In this document: piece after piece, positions 1-13,326 of the stretch
How the letters are laid out: every line of letters starts with the position of its first letter
How positions within the stretch are numbered: position 1 is the stretch's first letter
Source of the DNA: Callorhinus ursinus
Taxonomy: Eukaryota; Chordata; Mammalia; Carnivora; Otariidae
DNA length: 64,000 nt
Assembly (NCBI RefSeq): GCF_003265705.1
Contig: NW_020312848.1
Location: 54,474,808 to 54,538,807 of the forward strand
Direction of reading: 5' to 3'
Notes under the pieces: generated by a model
What the model was told of the DNA's origin: nothing
Database searches by the model: none
Seen by the model: only the letters and a program-made list of their open reading frames with translations
Program-made: the position numbers and the translations under genes

Positions 1-3000
1 TCAGATCCAGGAAGCCCAATGGATATCAGGCATCCAAAGAAATTCACATGGAAATGCATTATAATCAAAATTTTGGAAATCAAAAACAAAAACCAAATTT
101 TGAAAGCAGCATGAGAAAAGCAACTTATCACATACAAGCAAACCCTATAACACAATAGTGGAATTTTCAGCAGAAGCCTTATAGGCCAGAAGGAAGTGTA
201 AGGATATATTCAAACTGTTGAAAGAAAAAACCTGCCAGCCAATAATATTATATCTGGCAAAACTGACCTTTAAAAATGAAGGAAAGGTAAAGGACTTTCC
301 AAGACAAAAACTGATGCTGTTCATTATCACTAGAACTGCTTTATGAGAAATGTTAGTTTTTCAAGTTGAAATCAAAGGATGCTAAACAGCATAAGCTAAA
401 TAGCATAAGAAAGTATAAAACTCATTGGTAAAAGTAAATATATAGACAAAAGCAGAACAGTGTATTATTGTAATGGTTGTGGGTAAATCACTTTCAATTC
501 TAGTATGAAAGTCAAAAGACAAAAGTATTAAAATAAATATAGCTAAAAAATATTAGTGGATGCACAATGTAATGGATGTAAATTGTGATATCAATAACAT
601 AAAGTGTGTGTGTAGGAGGGAGTAGTAAAAATGTAGACTATATGCAACAGAAGTTAAGAAGTTAGCTTAAAATTGATTGTTCAAACTATAAGATATTTTA
701 TGTAATCCCTATTGTAACCACAAAGAAAATACTTATGGAAGTGACACACACAAAAAAGAGAAAGTAATTAAAGCTTATCAATAACAATAATTAAAAAAAT
801 CAATGAAACACAAGAAAGACAGCGAGAGAAAAAGAGGAACAGAATAATTACAAGGCAGACAGTACGCAATTAACAAAATGGCAATAGTAAATCCTTCCCT
901 GTCAATAATTACTTTAAATGTAAATGGATTAAACTCCCCAAGGACAGAGTGACTAAATGGATGTAACAAAACAAGATCCAACTATCACTGTCTAAAAGAA
1001 ACTCACTTTAGATTTAAGGATACATGTAGACTGAGTGAAGGGATAGAAAAAGATATTCCATGCAAACGGCAACCAAAAGAGAACAGAAGTAACTATAAGA
1101 GACAAACAAGAATATTTTATAATGATAATAAAAGGGTCAATTCAACAAGAAAATATAACAATTATAAATCTACACATATCTGACATCTGAACATCTAAAT
1201 ATATAAAGCAAACATTGACAGACATGAAAGGGGGAAACAGACCACAATCCAGTAATAGTAGGACTCTTCAACACCTCACTTTCAATAATGATAGAACAAC
1301 CATACAGAAAACCAACAAAGAAGCATTGGACTTGAGCAATATGATTTAAAAAAAAAAAAAATGGACCTATCAGATGTGAAACATTCCACTCAATAGCACC
1401 GGAGTGTACACATTCTTCTCAAGTGCACATGGGACATTCCCCAAGAGAGATCACATGTTAGGTTACAAAACAAGTCTTACAAATTTAAGAAAATTGAAAT
1501 AATAGCAACTATCTTTTTGAACCACAATGAAATTAAATTAGAGATTGAAAGCAGGAAGAAATATGGAAAATTCAGAAATATGTAAAAATTAAGCAACACA
1601 TTTTGAACAACCAGTAGGTCAAAGGACAAGTCAAACACAAAATTTAAAAATGTCTTGAGACAAATGAAAATGAAAATATAACACAACAGAACTTATGGCA
1701 TGAGGCAAATGCAGTACTAGAAGAGAAGTTTGTAGCAAGAAAGCCAATGTTAAAAAAGAAAAAAAGCCTCCTGATATAAATAACCTAACTTTACCCCAAA
1801 AAGAACAAGAAAAAGAACAAACTAAGCCCAAATTTAGCAGAAGGCAGGAAATAAGAAAATAACAAATATTAGAACAGAAATAAAATAGAGAATAACAGAA
1901 GAAAAATCAAAGCTACTAAGAGTTTGTTTTTTGAAAAGATAAACAAAACTGACCAACATTTAGTGAGATTAAGAAAAAAAGAGAGAAAACGTAAATAAAT
2001 AAATAAATCAAAAACAAAAGAAGAGACATGACAACTGATGCCACAAAGATAGAAAGGATTACAAATGACGACTATGAACAAGGATACACCAACAAACTGG
2101 ATAACCTGGAAAACATTTCATAAATTTCTAGAAACATACAGCCTACCAAGATTGAATCCCAGAGAAACAAAAAGTCTGACTAGACCTACAAATAATAAAG
2201 ACATTTACCAGTAATTAAAGCCTCCCCAAAAAGAAAAGCCCAGGACCGATCCAATAGATTCACTTGTGAATTCTATCAAACATTTAAGGAACGAATTAAT
2301 GCCAATCCTTTTCAAATTTTTCTAAAAAATAAAAGAGGAGGAATACGTCTTAACTCATTTTATGAGCCCAGCATAAACTGATAGCAAAGCCAGACAAAGA
2401 TACCACAAAAAAAAACTACAGACCAACATCCTTGATGAATACAGATGTCCAAATCCTACAAAACAACCAACCAAACAAACAAAAACACATAAAAAAGTTA
2501 GCAAACCAAATTCAACAAACATTACAGGGATTATACACCAAGACCAAGTGGGTTTATCTGGGAGGTATATATGGTTCGATATATGAAAATCAATTAATAT
2601 ATCATATTAACAGAATGGAAGATAAAAATCATGATCATCTCAATAGATGCTGCTGAAAAAGCATTTGACAAAATTCAACATCCTTTCATGGTAAAACTAG
2701 AAAAAAAGGAAATTTCCTCTTCATATAGAATGTCAATGTGTAAAAGCCCACAACTGATATCATACTCACAGGCAAAGATCAGGAACAAGGAAAGGATGTT
2801 CACTGTTATTACTTTTATTTAACATAATAATGGAAGTTCTAGCCTGAACAATTGGGCAAGATAAAGAGGTAACACTCATCCAAATTGGAAAGGAAGAAAT
2901 AAAATTATTCCTGCTTTCAGATCACATGAATAGAAAACTCTAAAGAGCTTACAAAAACTGTTAGAAGTAATAAATGAATTCGGTAAGGTTGCAGGATAAA

Positions 3001-4205
3001 AGTCAATATATAAAAATCAGTTGTGTTTCTTTCTATACACTAATAATGAACTATTTGGAAAAGAAATTAGGAAAACAATCAAATTTACAACAGCACCAAA
3101 AGTAATAAAATTAACTAAGGAAGTAAACGACTTATACAGTGAAAACTACAAAACATTGATAAACAAATTAAAGAAGATACAAACAAATGGGAAGATATCC
3201 TGTGTTCATGAATTGGAAGACTTGTTAAAATATCCACCCAAAGTGATCTACAGATTCAATGCAATTACTATCAAAATCACATTGACATTTTCTACAGAAA
3301 TAGAAGAAACAAAACTAAAATTTATATGGAACCAGAAAAGACCCCAAGTAGCCAAAATGATTTTGAAAAAGAACAAAGCTGGGAGGCATTGTAGTTCCTG
3401 ATTTCAAAATATATTACAAAGATACATTAATTATGACAGTATGGTAATGGCATGAAGACATACACATAGACCAAGGGAAGAGAAGAGAGAGCAGAGAAAT
3501 CAATTCATGCACATATGGTCAACTGAGCTACCACAAAGATGCTAAGAATACACAAAAGGGAAAAGACAGTTTCTTCAACAAATGGTGCTGGGAAAATTGC
3601 ATGTCTACATACAAAAGAATGAAATTGAACTCTTATTGCATTCCATACACAAATGTCAACTCAAAATGGATGAAAGACTTAAACATAAGACTCGAAACCG
3701 TAAAATCTCTAGAAGAAAAAAATAGGAAAAGTCTTCATAACGTTGGTCTTGGCATTGATTTCTTGGACATGAAACCAAAAGCACAGGCAAGAAAGCAAAA
3801 TAGACAAGCGGGACTATATCAAACTAAAAAGCTGCACAGCAAAGGGAACAAGCAACAGAGCGAAGAAAGCATCTTATGTGATTGGAGGAAATACTTACAA
3901 ACCGTATATTAGATAAGGCATTAATACCGAAAATATATAAAGAACTTCTACAGTTCCCTGACATACGTAGTAATGCGGCTGAACCTTGAGGGATTATGCT
4001 AAACTAAATAAGCCAGTCACAGAAGGACAAATACTGCATGATTCCACTTATATTAGGTATGCAAATGAGTCAAACTCATAGAATCAGAGAGTAGCAGTGA
4101 CTGTGGGGAGAGGGAAATAGGGAGTTGCTAATCAACGGGCATAAAGTCTCAATTATGTAGTTATTATAAATTTTAGAGATCTGCTATACAATCTTGCCCC
4201 TTTTA
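1..4205 (+). mobile_element. Old LINE-1 (L1MA/L1MB-like), sense strand, cut by window edge
   Basis: An autonomous non-LTR retrotransposon relic. The first ~870 bases match the stretch that lies before ORF2 in mammalian-wide L1M elements, including the segment read as 'gcagaagccttataggcc'. ORF2 then follows from 878, and a 3' UTR ends near 4205 ('aaataagccagtcacagaag' and 'gagatctgctatacaa' are visible). The element continues left of the window. Many stops and frameshifts, a dispersed scatter of substitutions and a deletion near 3950-3980 show it is long dead. Subfamily is a by-eye estimate. Confidence 0.93.
878..3960 (+). pseudogene. Degenerate L1 ORF2 (endonuclease / reverse transcriptase) remnant
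   Basis: The frame opens at the ATG at 878 with MAIVNPSLSIITLNVNGLNS, the normal ORF2 start of L1, and is broken at once by stops and shifts. Recognisable later pieces are 'IISIDA(A)EKAFDKIQHPFM' near 2631-2690, which carries an extra Ala from a 3-base gain, and a C-terminal block with '[12 protein letters not shown]' near 3325-3360. The place of the catalytic FADD box near 2900 reads as LSDH-like, so both aspartates' context is lost. An intact ORF2 is about 3.8 kb. This one is about 3.1 kb, so it has net internal loss. It cannot encode a working enzyme. Confidence 0.88.
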
Positions 4206-5482
4206 TACATATTTACATTCTTGCTATGTCTTCATTCTTTTGCGTAAATTTTCATCTGGTTTCATTTTCTTTCTGCTTGAAGAAATTTCTCTAATATTTT
4301 TTGTAGTATAGAAATGATGGTGATGAAATCTCTTGCCTTTATTTTCCTGAAAAAGTATTCATTTCAGCTTTACTTTTATTTTTTTCACCTTACTTGTAAA
4401 GCATATTTTGATGGGATTAGAATTCTAGGGTGACAGCTTATTATCTTTGTCATTTTAAGGATGTTATTCAGCCAAATTATGTGCTGTACAGTTTCTGCCA
4501 AGAAGTCTGCTATTATTCTTACATGTGCTCCATTGAATGTAATGTGTCTTTCTCCTGGCTAATTTAAATACTTTAAAAAATATTTTTTAAAAATGTTTTA
4601 AAAGTACTTTGATTATGATAGTCCTTGTAATTGCCTTTGTTCTTATTCTGCTTGGGGCTCACTGAGCTTCTTGAATCTATATAATCTATATGTTTATTAT
4701 TTTAATCAAATTTAGAAAATTTTCAACCATTAATCCTTCAAATATCCTGCATCCCCTTCCCTTCGTCTATTCCCAAGACACATAAATTAAATTATTTGGT
4801 GTTATTCTCAGGGATCACTAAACTTTTATGCACTTTTTCAGTCTATTTCCTCTTTATGGTTTCTAAATTTCACCCAATTTGAGTACAGATTGGTTTTCAG
4901 AAAAAGACTCAAGGGGACGTACTTTCATATTCTTTTTTTTTTTTTTAAGATTTTATTTGAGAGAGAGAGAGAGAGTACATGTGAGCAGGGGGAAGGGCAG
5001 AGGGAGAGAGGAAGCAGCAGACTCCCCACTGAGCAGGGAGCCAGATGTGGGGCTCAATCCCAGGATCACGACCATGGCCTAAGGCAGACGCTTAACCAAC
5101 TGAGCCACCCAGGTGCCCCCCACTTTCATATTCTTACAGCCCTTTTTCTCCATCTTTCTATGACACTCTGTTCACTATTTCTTGCTGCCTTAGTTTCCTA
5201 AATTCCAGTCTCAGTCTTCTCAATTCAGAGGGATCACTGGACTTTGATTGCTTTTCCCTCCTCTCCAATGGAATTTGAAAATGTCCTCTACACAGAAATC
5301 TAGGATGATCATAGAGCTTATTTTATTTATATGACTTTCCAGAAATCTTAGTCCTGCACTGCCTGCTTATTGTCCCAAAGAGCTGTTTCACATATTTTCC
5401 CAGTGTTTTAGTAGCTTTATGATGAGAAGATAAGTCAGAACTCTGTTACTTTCTCAGGACTGGAAACAAAACTCCAGAAGAA
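4206..5482 (-). mobile_element. Old L1 5' region, antisense, split by a SINE
   Basis: This sequence matches the complement of the 5' portion of mammalian-wide L1M elements. Markers are 'tcattttctttctgcttgaa', 'ttctgcttggggctcactga' and, right of the SINE, 'gctgtttcacatattttccc' near the extreme 5' end. The same consensus segment recurs at 55500-55920 and 63040-64000. It abuts the 3' end of the + strand L1 (1-4205), so two L1s lie tail-to-tail. No coding potential remains. Confidence 0.75.
4935..5121 (-). mobile_element. Can-SINE, minus strand, TSD 4921-4934 / 5122-5135
   Basis: A tRNA-derived carnivore SINE in reverse: T-tract, (GA)n, 'ccactgagcagggagcc', then the tRNA-like head 'ctgagccacccaggtgcccc'. 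A perfect 14-bp target-site duplication (actttcatattctt) brackets it, so it jumped into the old L1 by L1-type target-primed reverse transcription. Confidence 0.97.
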
Positions 5483-5743
5483 CATTTTTATTGTTCTTGA
5501 GATATATAATCAATTTGTTTTCCAAAAGAATCAAACCAATTTATATTACCATTCCAATGACTACTTCCTTTAGAACAGCTTTACCGAATTTTCATCAATG
5601 GACTTTTATTTTAATAGCATACTTTGACATAAAATATATATGTGTATGTGTGTGTATGTGTGTGTGTTTTCCTTATTACTCATTCCTCATGAGTAAGTGC
5701 AGAGTATATGCTACCTGGAATTGCCATCAAAGCTCACATAATT
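5483..5743. other. Older L1 scraps and a TG-rich simple repeat (5638-5668)
   Basis: The phrase 'caatttatattaccattcca' near 5538 resembles antisense L1 3' sequence. An interrupted (TG)n with TATG units occupies 5638-5668. Nothing else is identifiable. Confidence 0.45.
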
Positions 5744-5930
5744 CTTTTTTTGTAAGATTATTTATTTATTTATTTATTATTTATTTATCTGAGAGAGAGA
5801 GAAGGCACAAGCAGGAGGAGGGGCAGTGGGAGAAGGAGAAGCAGACTCCCACTGAGCAGAGAGACTGGCCCTGACATCATGACCTGAGCCGAAGGCAGAG
5901 GCTTAGTCAACTGAGCCACCCAGGTACCCC
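5744..5930 (-). mobile_element. Can-SINE, minus strand
   Basis: The order is T-rich tail with (TTTA)n, (GA)n, 'actcccactgagcagagaga' and the head 'ctgagccacccaggtacccc'. The middle is shortened relative to full copies, lacking the usual segment after 'gactgg'. A target-site duplication is only weakly visible as ctcaca on both sides. Confidence 0.95.
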
Positions 5931-6560
5931 TCACACAGCTCTGTCTGTAAATATTTCAGGTATCATTTTCATCTCTGGGATAAATTGTAGAATCATACAT
6001 CCAGCTTTGGAATCTTGAAGCACTTTATTAATGTGAATCAACACATTATCATAGATTTGTAGAATATGATAATATATTTATTTAGGTAATAAAAATATAT
6101 GCCTTATTTTATATTCTATATTTTTATATTAATAAAATACATTAAAACCATCTCTACATCTTGCTATGATTCTTTACTCATTAAAAATAAATTTTAATTT
6201 AAAGTCTTAAAAATAAATCAGAAATTGTAGAAAGTAGAAAAAGGAAAAGATGAAAACAAGGAAAGGTTATCACCTTTAACATCCATGATTTTATTAATAG
6301 TTGCACTTAAAAGATAACTACTGTCAAAATTTGGAACATTGCTTTTTATATGGTTGCAGTCTAATTTCATAAATAATTTTATATTCTGCTTTCCCATTTA
6401 ACGAATAATATACTTTAAAATATTTTATATTTATCTTTTAGAATCACAGTATATTTTATATGTATATATATACAGTATTATTGGGCCATTAACCATTTAT
6501 GCTATTTCCAAATGATTTTCAATATAAATACTTAATACATTTGTGAATCAAAACTCTGTT
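5931..6560 (-). mobile_element. Probable ancient L1 3' UTR fragments, antisense, very AT-rich
   Basis: Phrases such as 'aggttatcacctttaacatc' and 'tattgggccattaaccattt' fit the complement of L1ME-type 3' UTRs, where a 'hand-dug' row of imperfect matches is typical. Divergence is high and the boundaries are vague. Confidence 0.4.
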
Positions 6561-8930
6561 ATTGTTTATGATTTTAAATCACTACTACAGGAGGTATATT
6601 CAAATGCTCAGAAGGTATAAACTATTTAAAGGGCACTTAATAAACACTGTCAAATTTTTTTATGAAACTGAGAAAACAATATATAGTATAGTTTCACAAA
6701 TAGTACATGAGACTAGTTGGTTCCCGGCATTCAAATTAGCTTCCACTGTTACCATTTTTTAAAAAAATCCAGGTTGAAATTGCATTTCACATCTGACTCT
6801 GGTAAATTTCCATTCTAAACAGGGCTGTGTTTTGGGATTCTGGATCCCTAGGAATTAGGGATTGTTCAGATCCAGGCCAACAATCCTGAAAGGCCTGGAT
6901 GTTTTCCTTTCTCCAGCATAATTAATATAGGTCCACTTAAGCCTACTTTGCTCAAGGGGCTCTTAGTATGTAAACTGAGTTAAGCCTGTAATATGGGTGA
7001 GGAGCTATGACACTTTCTTATGCCTCCTCAGGTTTCTACGTTTCCAGATCTAGTTATTTTGATGATGTACTCAAGTACCCTCTTTGTGGGCTGCTTATTC
7101 ATATCAGTCTTAGGGGTCCAATGATCCATTAGCTAGCACCAAAAATTCCTGCAGTTCATACAAGGCTGATTACTATGCAGATCATATTTCCTATTAGGGT
7201 GATACACGGAGCATGAAACCTGTGAAGAACTTTTCTCCTACCCAAAAGTTACCTACTGCCTCAAAAGATTAGTGGAGGATAAAGGGAAATAGTTTCCATT
7301 TGAGAATAAAAGCCTCAACTTGCTTCAGTTTTTTAATTTTAGAGAAATATTCACTGCAACGCAAAGTATCCCAACAAAGAACTTGTAAAGTAAGTGTTCC
7401 TATAGGACAGGTATAGTGATTCCTTCCTAATTCCATTATGAAGCAGACTTGAGAGGCAGAAAGGGTTGTGTCTTCAGGGAATGAAAAGAGTTTGTGGCAG
7501 ATTCTAGGTCCACTCCTCCTTTCTCTCCTTCCTCATGATGGAATGGAGGATCCCCAACCCAGAGGTGCTCATAAAATTGACAGGTGTCTCTGGAAATGGG
7601 GGCAAAGGCAGCTGTTGACTTTGTGTGAGAAGCTATGAATACACAGAAGTGGTCTGTGGCAAGCTATGATTAAAACAAAATGAAACTCTGATACGAAAAA
7701 CCTGGCATTGGTGAATGTAGGTGGAAGAGTCCAGATCCAGTACCACTTAGCTACAAGTGCAGATGGCATTCTGGGTATTTGGTATTCTCTATAAAAATAT
7801 TAATGGAGGGATATTTTATGATCCAAGAAAGGGGAGAGGATCCGAAAGAGAATACATGCGCAGTGGTGGCTCAGGGGTGAAGCAACTACCCCTTGAGAAG
7901 TATTACCAAGGCCTTGAAGTCAGGTAAAAAGGAGCAATGCCCACAAATGCACAGGGTTTTTGCCAAAACACCCACAGGGGACGGAACACTTGTATAGTAA
8001 AAAGATCACAATGATGATTAACCGACCTGTTACCTTCATCATTTTAAGCAAAAGCAAAAAGGACTAATGATGGAGGTGACTCCCTATCTCCCTCCTCCAA
8101 AATGGACAGAAAATAATATTTTCCCTCCTTGGGAATAGTGCAGAGTGATCCTGGCATAGAGGGCATCCTTCCTTTCAAAGCCAACAAAAAACACATCCAA
8201 GTTTTCTTTGTGGAAATAGAGCTGACCAAGTGATGTTGAATATATTGTTTTGGCGCGAGGCTTTTTCAAAATCAGTACGGAGTTATTATAATTTGATATC
8301 TAACAGTAGACTGCCCCTTCCATGTTATTCTAACCTTAGAGTTGCGTTTGTGCTCTCCTACAAATCATCCTGGAATTCATCTGATGTTCCACTATGGGAC
8401 CTGAGTTACTCTAGACCTCTATCCCAAACCAGATCATTTTTTCAAATAGATCATCTTTTCTAATCATGGAATGGTAAAAATGAAACCAGTTACCACTTCA
8501 TCTATCAAATCAAATAAATCAACAATAATGAATAGAGTGGTAACAGATGTCAGCGTCAGACTGCTCTCATTTTTCAGGGATTTATGCTCTCACCTACCTC
8601 CTTTTCTCATTAGCAACATGTCTGTTGTTTTTCAAACTACTTAGTATCTGAAGATGCAGTCTCTGAAGATGGAGCCAACTGCCTGAACTTAACTGTCCCA
8701 TGACAATTAATACTATTATACAAGGAAAGTGACCCTCAAAATGGCAGGTTTGAGATGCACTCTGTTGACCATCTACTTTAACACTCTTATTTCAGAGGAG
8801 GGAAATGAAGCTAAAGAAGTTTAAGGGATTTGCCCATTGCCATTTTCTGTAAATACTTTTTCTTTTCTTACATGTGTTTATCCTTGGAATTAGGATACCA
8901 GCATTGGGGTTAACTGAATTAGCCACAGAA
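6561..8930. other. Unassigned 2.4-kb stretch
   Basis: No repeat family, RNA gene or convincing exon was recognised. Composition between 6790 and 8460 is less AT-rich than the surroundings, and several short open frames lie on the minus strand (7569-7769, 8044-8229, 8084-8269), none above chance length. An old LTR retrotransposon interior or a decayed transcript copy is possible but was not shown. Confidence 0.3.
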
Positions 8931-8931
8931 T

Positions 8932-9055
8932 TGAGCTTTTCTGTAACTTATCTTACCCTTTTATAAAATGGGAATAATAATACCTACGTATTATCTTTCA
9001 CACAGGAATTTTATGAAAATAAATGTTCCAACTGTATGCAAACAATATAGTGATG
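8932..9055 (+). mobile_element. MIR SINE fragment, sense
   Basis: The MIR core is legible as 'tataaaatgggaataataat', followed by 'acctacgtattat' and a downstream 'attttatgaaaataaatg', in the order of the MIR consensus. It is an ancient, inactive mammalian SINE. Confidence 0.7.
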
Positions 9056-9740
9056 TAAGACAATTGTTGTTTGGGTTATAAGTGAATTTTATTAGTTGAG
9101 GTTATGTCTGTCTTTACATAGCAGGATATCATATAAAGCAAAAAGTTCTAATGTTAAGTAATGGAAGACATATAAGGCAAGAATTGTGCATTTGCGAGAT
9201 CACAATAGGGCCCTTAGGCTGTAACTTGAATGACAGCAATGGGATTTGGTATCTAATCTAGCACCCTAAATTGAGTTGTAACCTGCATTTGGGTGGAAAA
9301 CTAAATGAAGAAAATTAAAATTATGAATACCTTACTGCCTGTCAACTACTTTAAATTGTATTTTGGTTAATCATGTTTGTAAACTTCTGAGTCTACCATC
9401 TTGGAAAAAAGTAACTTTTGAAATAAATTGTTTCTTTCAATCGTTGTTTCTAGATATCAGACTTTTTGTGAAAATGGCACACTTTTTCTCAAAGTTGAAT
9501 CATTGGAACACACAACCATCAAACAGGTCTTGTCTTAAAGTCCTGAATTTTGATTGGCCTTGGCAGCGGTACATTTTAAAGGGACAGATTAACACATATA
9601 ACCCGTCTGGCTTAGCTGAAACTACTGTTAACATTGTAAACTGACAAGTTTGTCTTCTTGAAGCAAAAAAACAAACCCCCCCCCCCCCCCAAAAGACCCA
9701 CCAAAACACAGTTTTTCTTCCCAACAAAGGCTTTTTATAA
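9056..9740. repeat. Unassigned stretch with a C15 homopolymer at 9676-9690
   Basis: Mostly unique-looking AT-rich DNA. An uninterrupted run of 15 C lies at 9676-9690, flanked by A-rich sequence. Such a run is mutable and difficult to sequence, so its length may be unreliable. Confidence 0.7.
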
Positions 9741-9891
9741 AAGCAATAAGGTAATGGCATGAAGTGGCTTAGCATGCTGTAATCACACCCCAGGGGGAAT
9801 GGGAGGTACACCACTGCACCTCCTGCTTTGTAATGACCCAGGGGTGTGATTATCTCATGATAACCACACTCCCTGTCATGCCTTATTGCTT
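9741..9891. repeat. 151-bp foldback with symmetric 51-bp arms
   Basis: Arms 9741-9791 and 9841-9891 are reverse complements at both ends: 'aagcaataagg' pairs with 'ccttattgctt', and 'taatcacacccc' pairs with 'ggggtgtgatta'. They sit in exact register around a 49-bp loop, while the middle of each arm is imperfect. This is the shape of an old palindromic MITE or of a conserved hairpin. See findings. Confidence 0.7.
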
Positions 9892-12800
9892 GTATATTCC
9901 ACATGTCATAATGAATCCTGAAGCACTTTCTAGGAATCATAGCAAAGGCAATGACTTTGAAGTACAGGAAGTAGCCAGCTTTTCTAGATACACACAGATT
10001 AATATTGTATACATTAGGGGGAATTATGAATGACTACTGCTTTTAAGTGCCAACCAAGCCACAAATATTGGGGAGCTTTGGGCCTTATGCCTTAAAAAAA
10101 AATCTTACTTTAGCTACCTTTTAAAAAAGTTTTATCCCCCTGTTCTAATTTTGATGACTATTAAATTATTCTGTTTCTAGAAGGAACATTATCCGTTTCC
10201 AAAACCACCAGGGAAATAACATCTATGACATAATTATCTTGTAGTTACTTGGTATGATGTTTTACCATGAAAATTGGAGAATGATGAGCTTTCCGACACA
10301 AAAATTAGTTTCATTTGATTTTAAGTGTCCATTATTCAAGAATTACAACCCTTCTAACTACAGATTTCTAAATCTTCAGGTGTAATATCTGAGGGAGGGA
10401 CACTGAGGGAGCATTTTAATTTATTCCACATGACTAAGGGCCTTTATTTTTTTTTCCCCAAATGCTAGAGTTGCTATATTAGCTCTAGTTGTAGTGTCGA
10501 TTTTCTCTTATTGGGAGTAACAGGTAAGCTTTGAGATTCTTCATTGCAACTGTTAATATATTCAAATTAAAATGGGTAGGGTTAATAGTAGACCTATAGG
10601 GAAGAAGAGAGATCAAGAGTAAGAGATTTCTGAATTTAGCATGAGGCTTTAATATAATAAGACAACAAGGTAATAAACTAAGCAATTATTTTTGATGCAA
10701 CTCACATGATTATCATACCACAGACTGAATCTGCACCTCAGGGAAAGGTTTCCAAGTAATTTTGTAACCTTCGAAATGTACAGAGCAGTCAACATCTAAG
10801 TCCTACTGTCTCTAGCAGAGAAAAATCTGCAACAGTCTTTTTATCCTGTCATTGTAACCTAGGTGATGAAGATGGTGGCCTTTCACTGTGACCGCTGATG
10901 AGTTGATTCAATGTCTGTGTCAGCTTCAGGATCAACCATGTTAACCTTAGGTCACTTCAAGGAAAACTGTGTGTCGAAAGTGACGATTATTTAACCGCCT
11001 ACCGCATAAGCAGAGATTCTTCTGATTACCATAAAGGTCAAATATGCACATTTTGACTGGTGGTAATGAGTAGTTTTAAAGATGTTTTAGCCTTTTCTTA
11101 ATCTTGCAGTGTCACTAGGCTTCTATTGTTATGCACCAATGAATGTGCCTCTAATTGTACCATTTGCCCCTATTGTAGCTTGTACATAGAGCCAGTACTG
11201 TGATGTTACTTGTGATAACCGCCTACCACATGTCCTAATAATTATTAGCCTTCAATAAATCGTATAATAAGGTAACTCAAGTCTGGAGAAACCAAAGGTT
11301 CTTTAAAAAGTTGAAAGCAATATTTAAGAGGCTCGTGTATCAAATTCTAATAATAGTGGAGAACAAAATAGGATATAAAAATACTTTTCAAGGTGTGAAA
11401 ACCTTCTAAGAATTAGGAAGTATCCTAAAGGACTTCAAATACTAGAATTGTGTGCATGTGTGCATGTGTGCGTGCGTGTACATTTACATATACATATACA
11501 CTCACACGTGTACAGTGTGCATGTGTTTATGTATAGGTTTATGCATGTTTATTTTTAAAATATTTTAGAAGCTCACTTTTTAAAAAAGAGGCTTTTTGTC
11601 AATTTGTCCCAACGTTAATATTTGTCACAAATCATCTTACAAATAAATTACATCAATTGAAGCTGCATGTAAAAATTAGGTTTTTAGAGGAGAAATGATA
11701 GTGTCACTTAGAATTTATAAGAAATGTGAAGCATGTTTCCACACTGAACGGATCCATGCAATTAAATCTTCAGGTATTTTCAAAGAAACTAGCTTTAAAA
11801 TCGACGAATTCGAGTAGTTTAAAATAAACATTGTACATACACAAAATGGAATAGATATGTAAAATACTACTTAGAATATCAATCTCAACCAAAATCTGAT
11901 TCTGCTCAATAAATTGAGCAGGAATAAAACAATTTCATTTTTTTCTTTGTATTTCAATGACTTCTTGGATTTAATAAGGGCACTAACTAACCTTTTTCAT
12001 ATTCTCTATTTTAATAGCTGTCAAACTTTTCAAAATCCAGTATAGGTGAGTAAATACAACAGAAAAACTAAAAGTAGCTGGGGAAAACACAAATTGGAGT
12101 GTATGACAAATCAGATTGAAAACATTAAAATATAGATTAATGATTCAAGTTTCCATTTTTTGTAGATGCGTTTAAATTTCTAAAGATGATGAAAATGTGT
12201 GAATATAAGTAGATTCCATGTAAGTATGAGGTTAAAAAGTGGATTTACTTTTGGCTGCCTTTGGACTTTCAGTCTTATTTCCCTAAAATATGATAAGATG
12301 CCATGCTGAAGCTAGTGGGAGAGCGACTCCAAAGCAAAAGAGTAAAATGTGAATTTTAGTAACATGTGGAAAAGAATTTAGCATTTTCATGTTATAAGGT
12401 CTTATCAATCGAGCTCTTTAAAAAATAAACAGAAACTTTCATTATGAAATTAAGTAAACACATTCAATAAATTTATGATCATAAAGACAACTTATTAAAC
12501 ACTTAGAATATAATACTATCATAGGCACTGTTAATTCTCACGTAATTCCAGTGTCTATTGTATGAATTTATATGAATTGGTCTGAATTTATATCTGTTTG
12601 TCAGACTGTACATTCTACCAAAAAGCTAGCTGAAAGGTGAACATATTTGTTCTGCATATCACTGAAACACCCATGACCAAGTTAATATTTATATATATGA
12701 TAGGTTTATAAATCACATTTGGATCTATAGGCATTCTAGTCACATTGGAAATCTGTTTTCCCTAGTTATAAGAAATAGAAAATGAGAAAAGGTAGGAACT

Positions 12801-13314
12801 TAATTTCAAAAATATTGTTTGTTAAATCATTTTTAAAATATTTTAACAATTTGGAGCCAAGAAAATACCCAAATTTGAAAATATAATGGATTTCTAGTTA
12901 TTAATTGGGTAGGTTTTTTTCCTCTCATAGTATTTTGTTTGGAAATGATAAAACGATATAAGTAGGCTTCCTAGACTACGGAATGTGACTTTTCTTAAAT
13001 TTCCTACAGTACATTTCAAATTAGTAGTTGAGATAGTCTAGTACTTAGTATTGGTACTCTATTTAGGGTATTGGGAAATGTTGCTTCTTTGTCTTTTCTT
13101 TTACAGTATTTTAAATCTACAAGTATCTACTCAGAAACCTTTTCCTAAACCTTACAGCTATAATTCTTTTATGTCATTATATATGTTTATGTGATTTGAA
13201 AAAAAAGAATATAAATTAATAAGGTAGCAGACATATTCACTAATAGTGATTTTCAAGTATAAAGTAGAATAAGTTTTAACTAGTTTTCATGCACTCAGAA
13301 TAGGTAGACTGCTT
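9892..13314. other. Unassigned AT-rich stretch, simple repeat at 11448-11530
   Basis: No gene or clear transposon was seen in 3.4 kb. An interrupted (TGCA/TG)n tract with 'gtgcatgtgtgcatgtgtgc' runs from about 11448 and is followed by an alternating ACAT/ACAC segment. The remainder looks like old unique sequence. Confidence 0.5.
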
Positions 13315-13326
13315 CTCTTGAACTTT

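Noticed and set aside
3021..3401. Open frame of 126 residues
   Set aside because: It is a surviving piece of the dead L1 ORF2 C-terminal region, not a gene.
9500..9940. Minus-strand open frame of 146 residues
   Set aside because: It passes through the poly-C run and the foldback, and has no splice or codon support.
10992..11235. Repeated 'taaccgcctacc' at two sites about 225 bp apart
   Set aside because: A 12-base match without extended similarity is too short to call a repeat.
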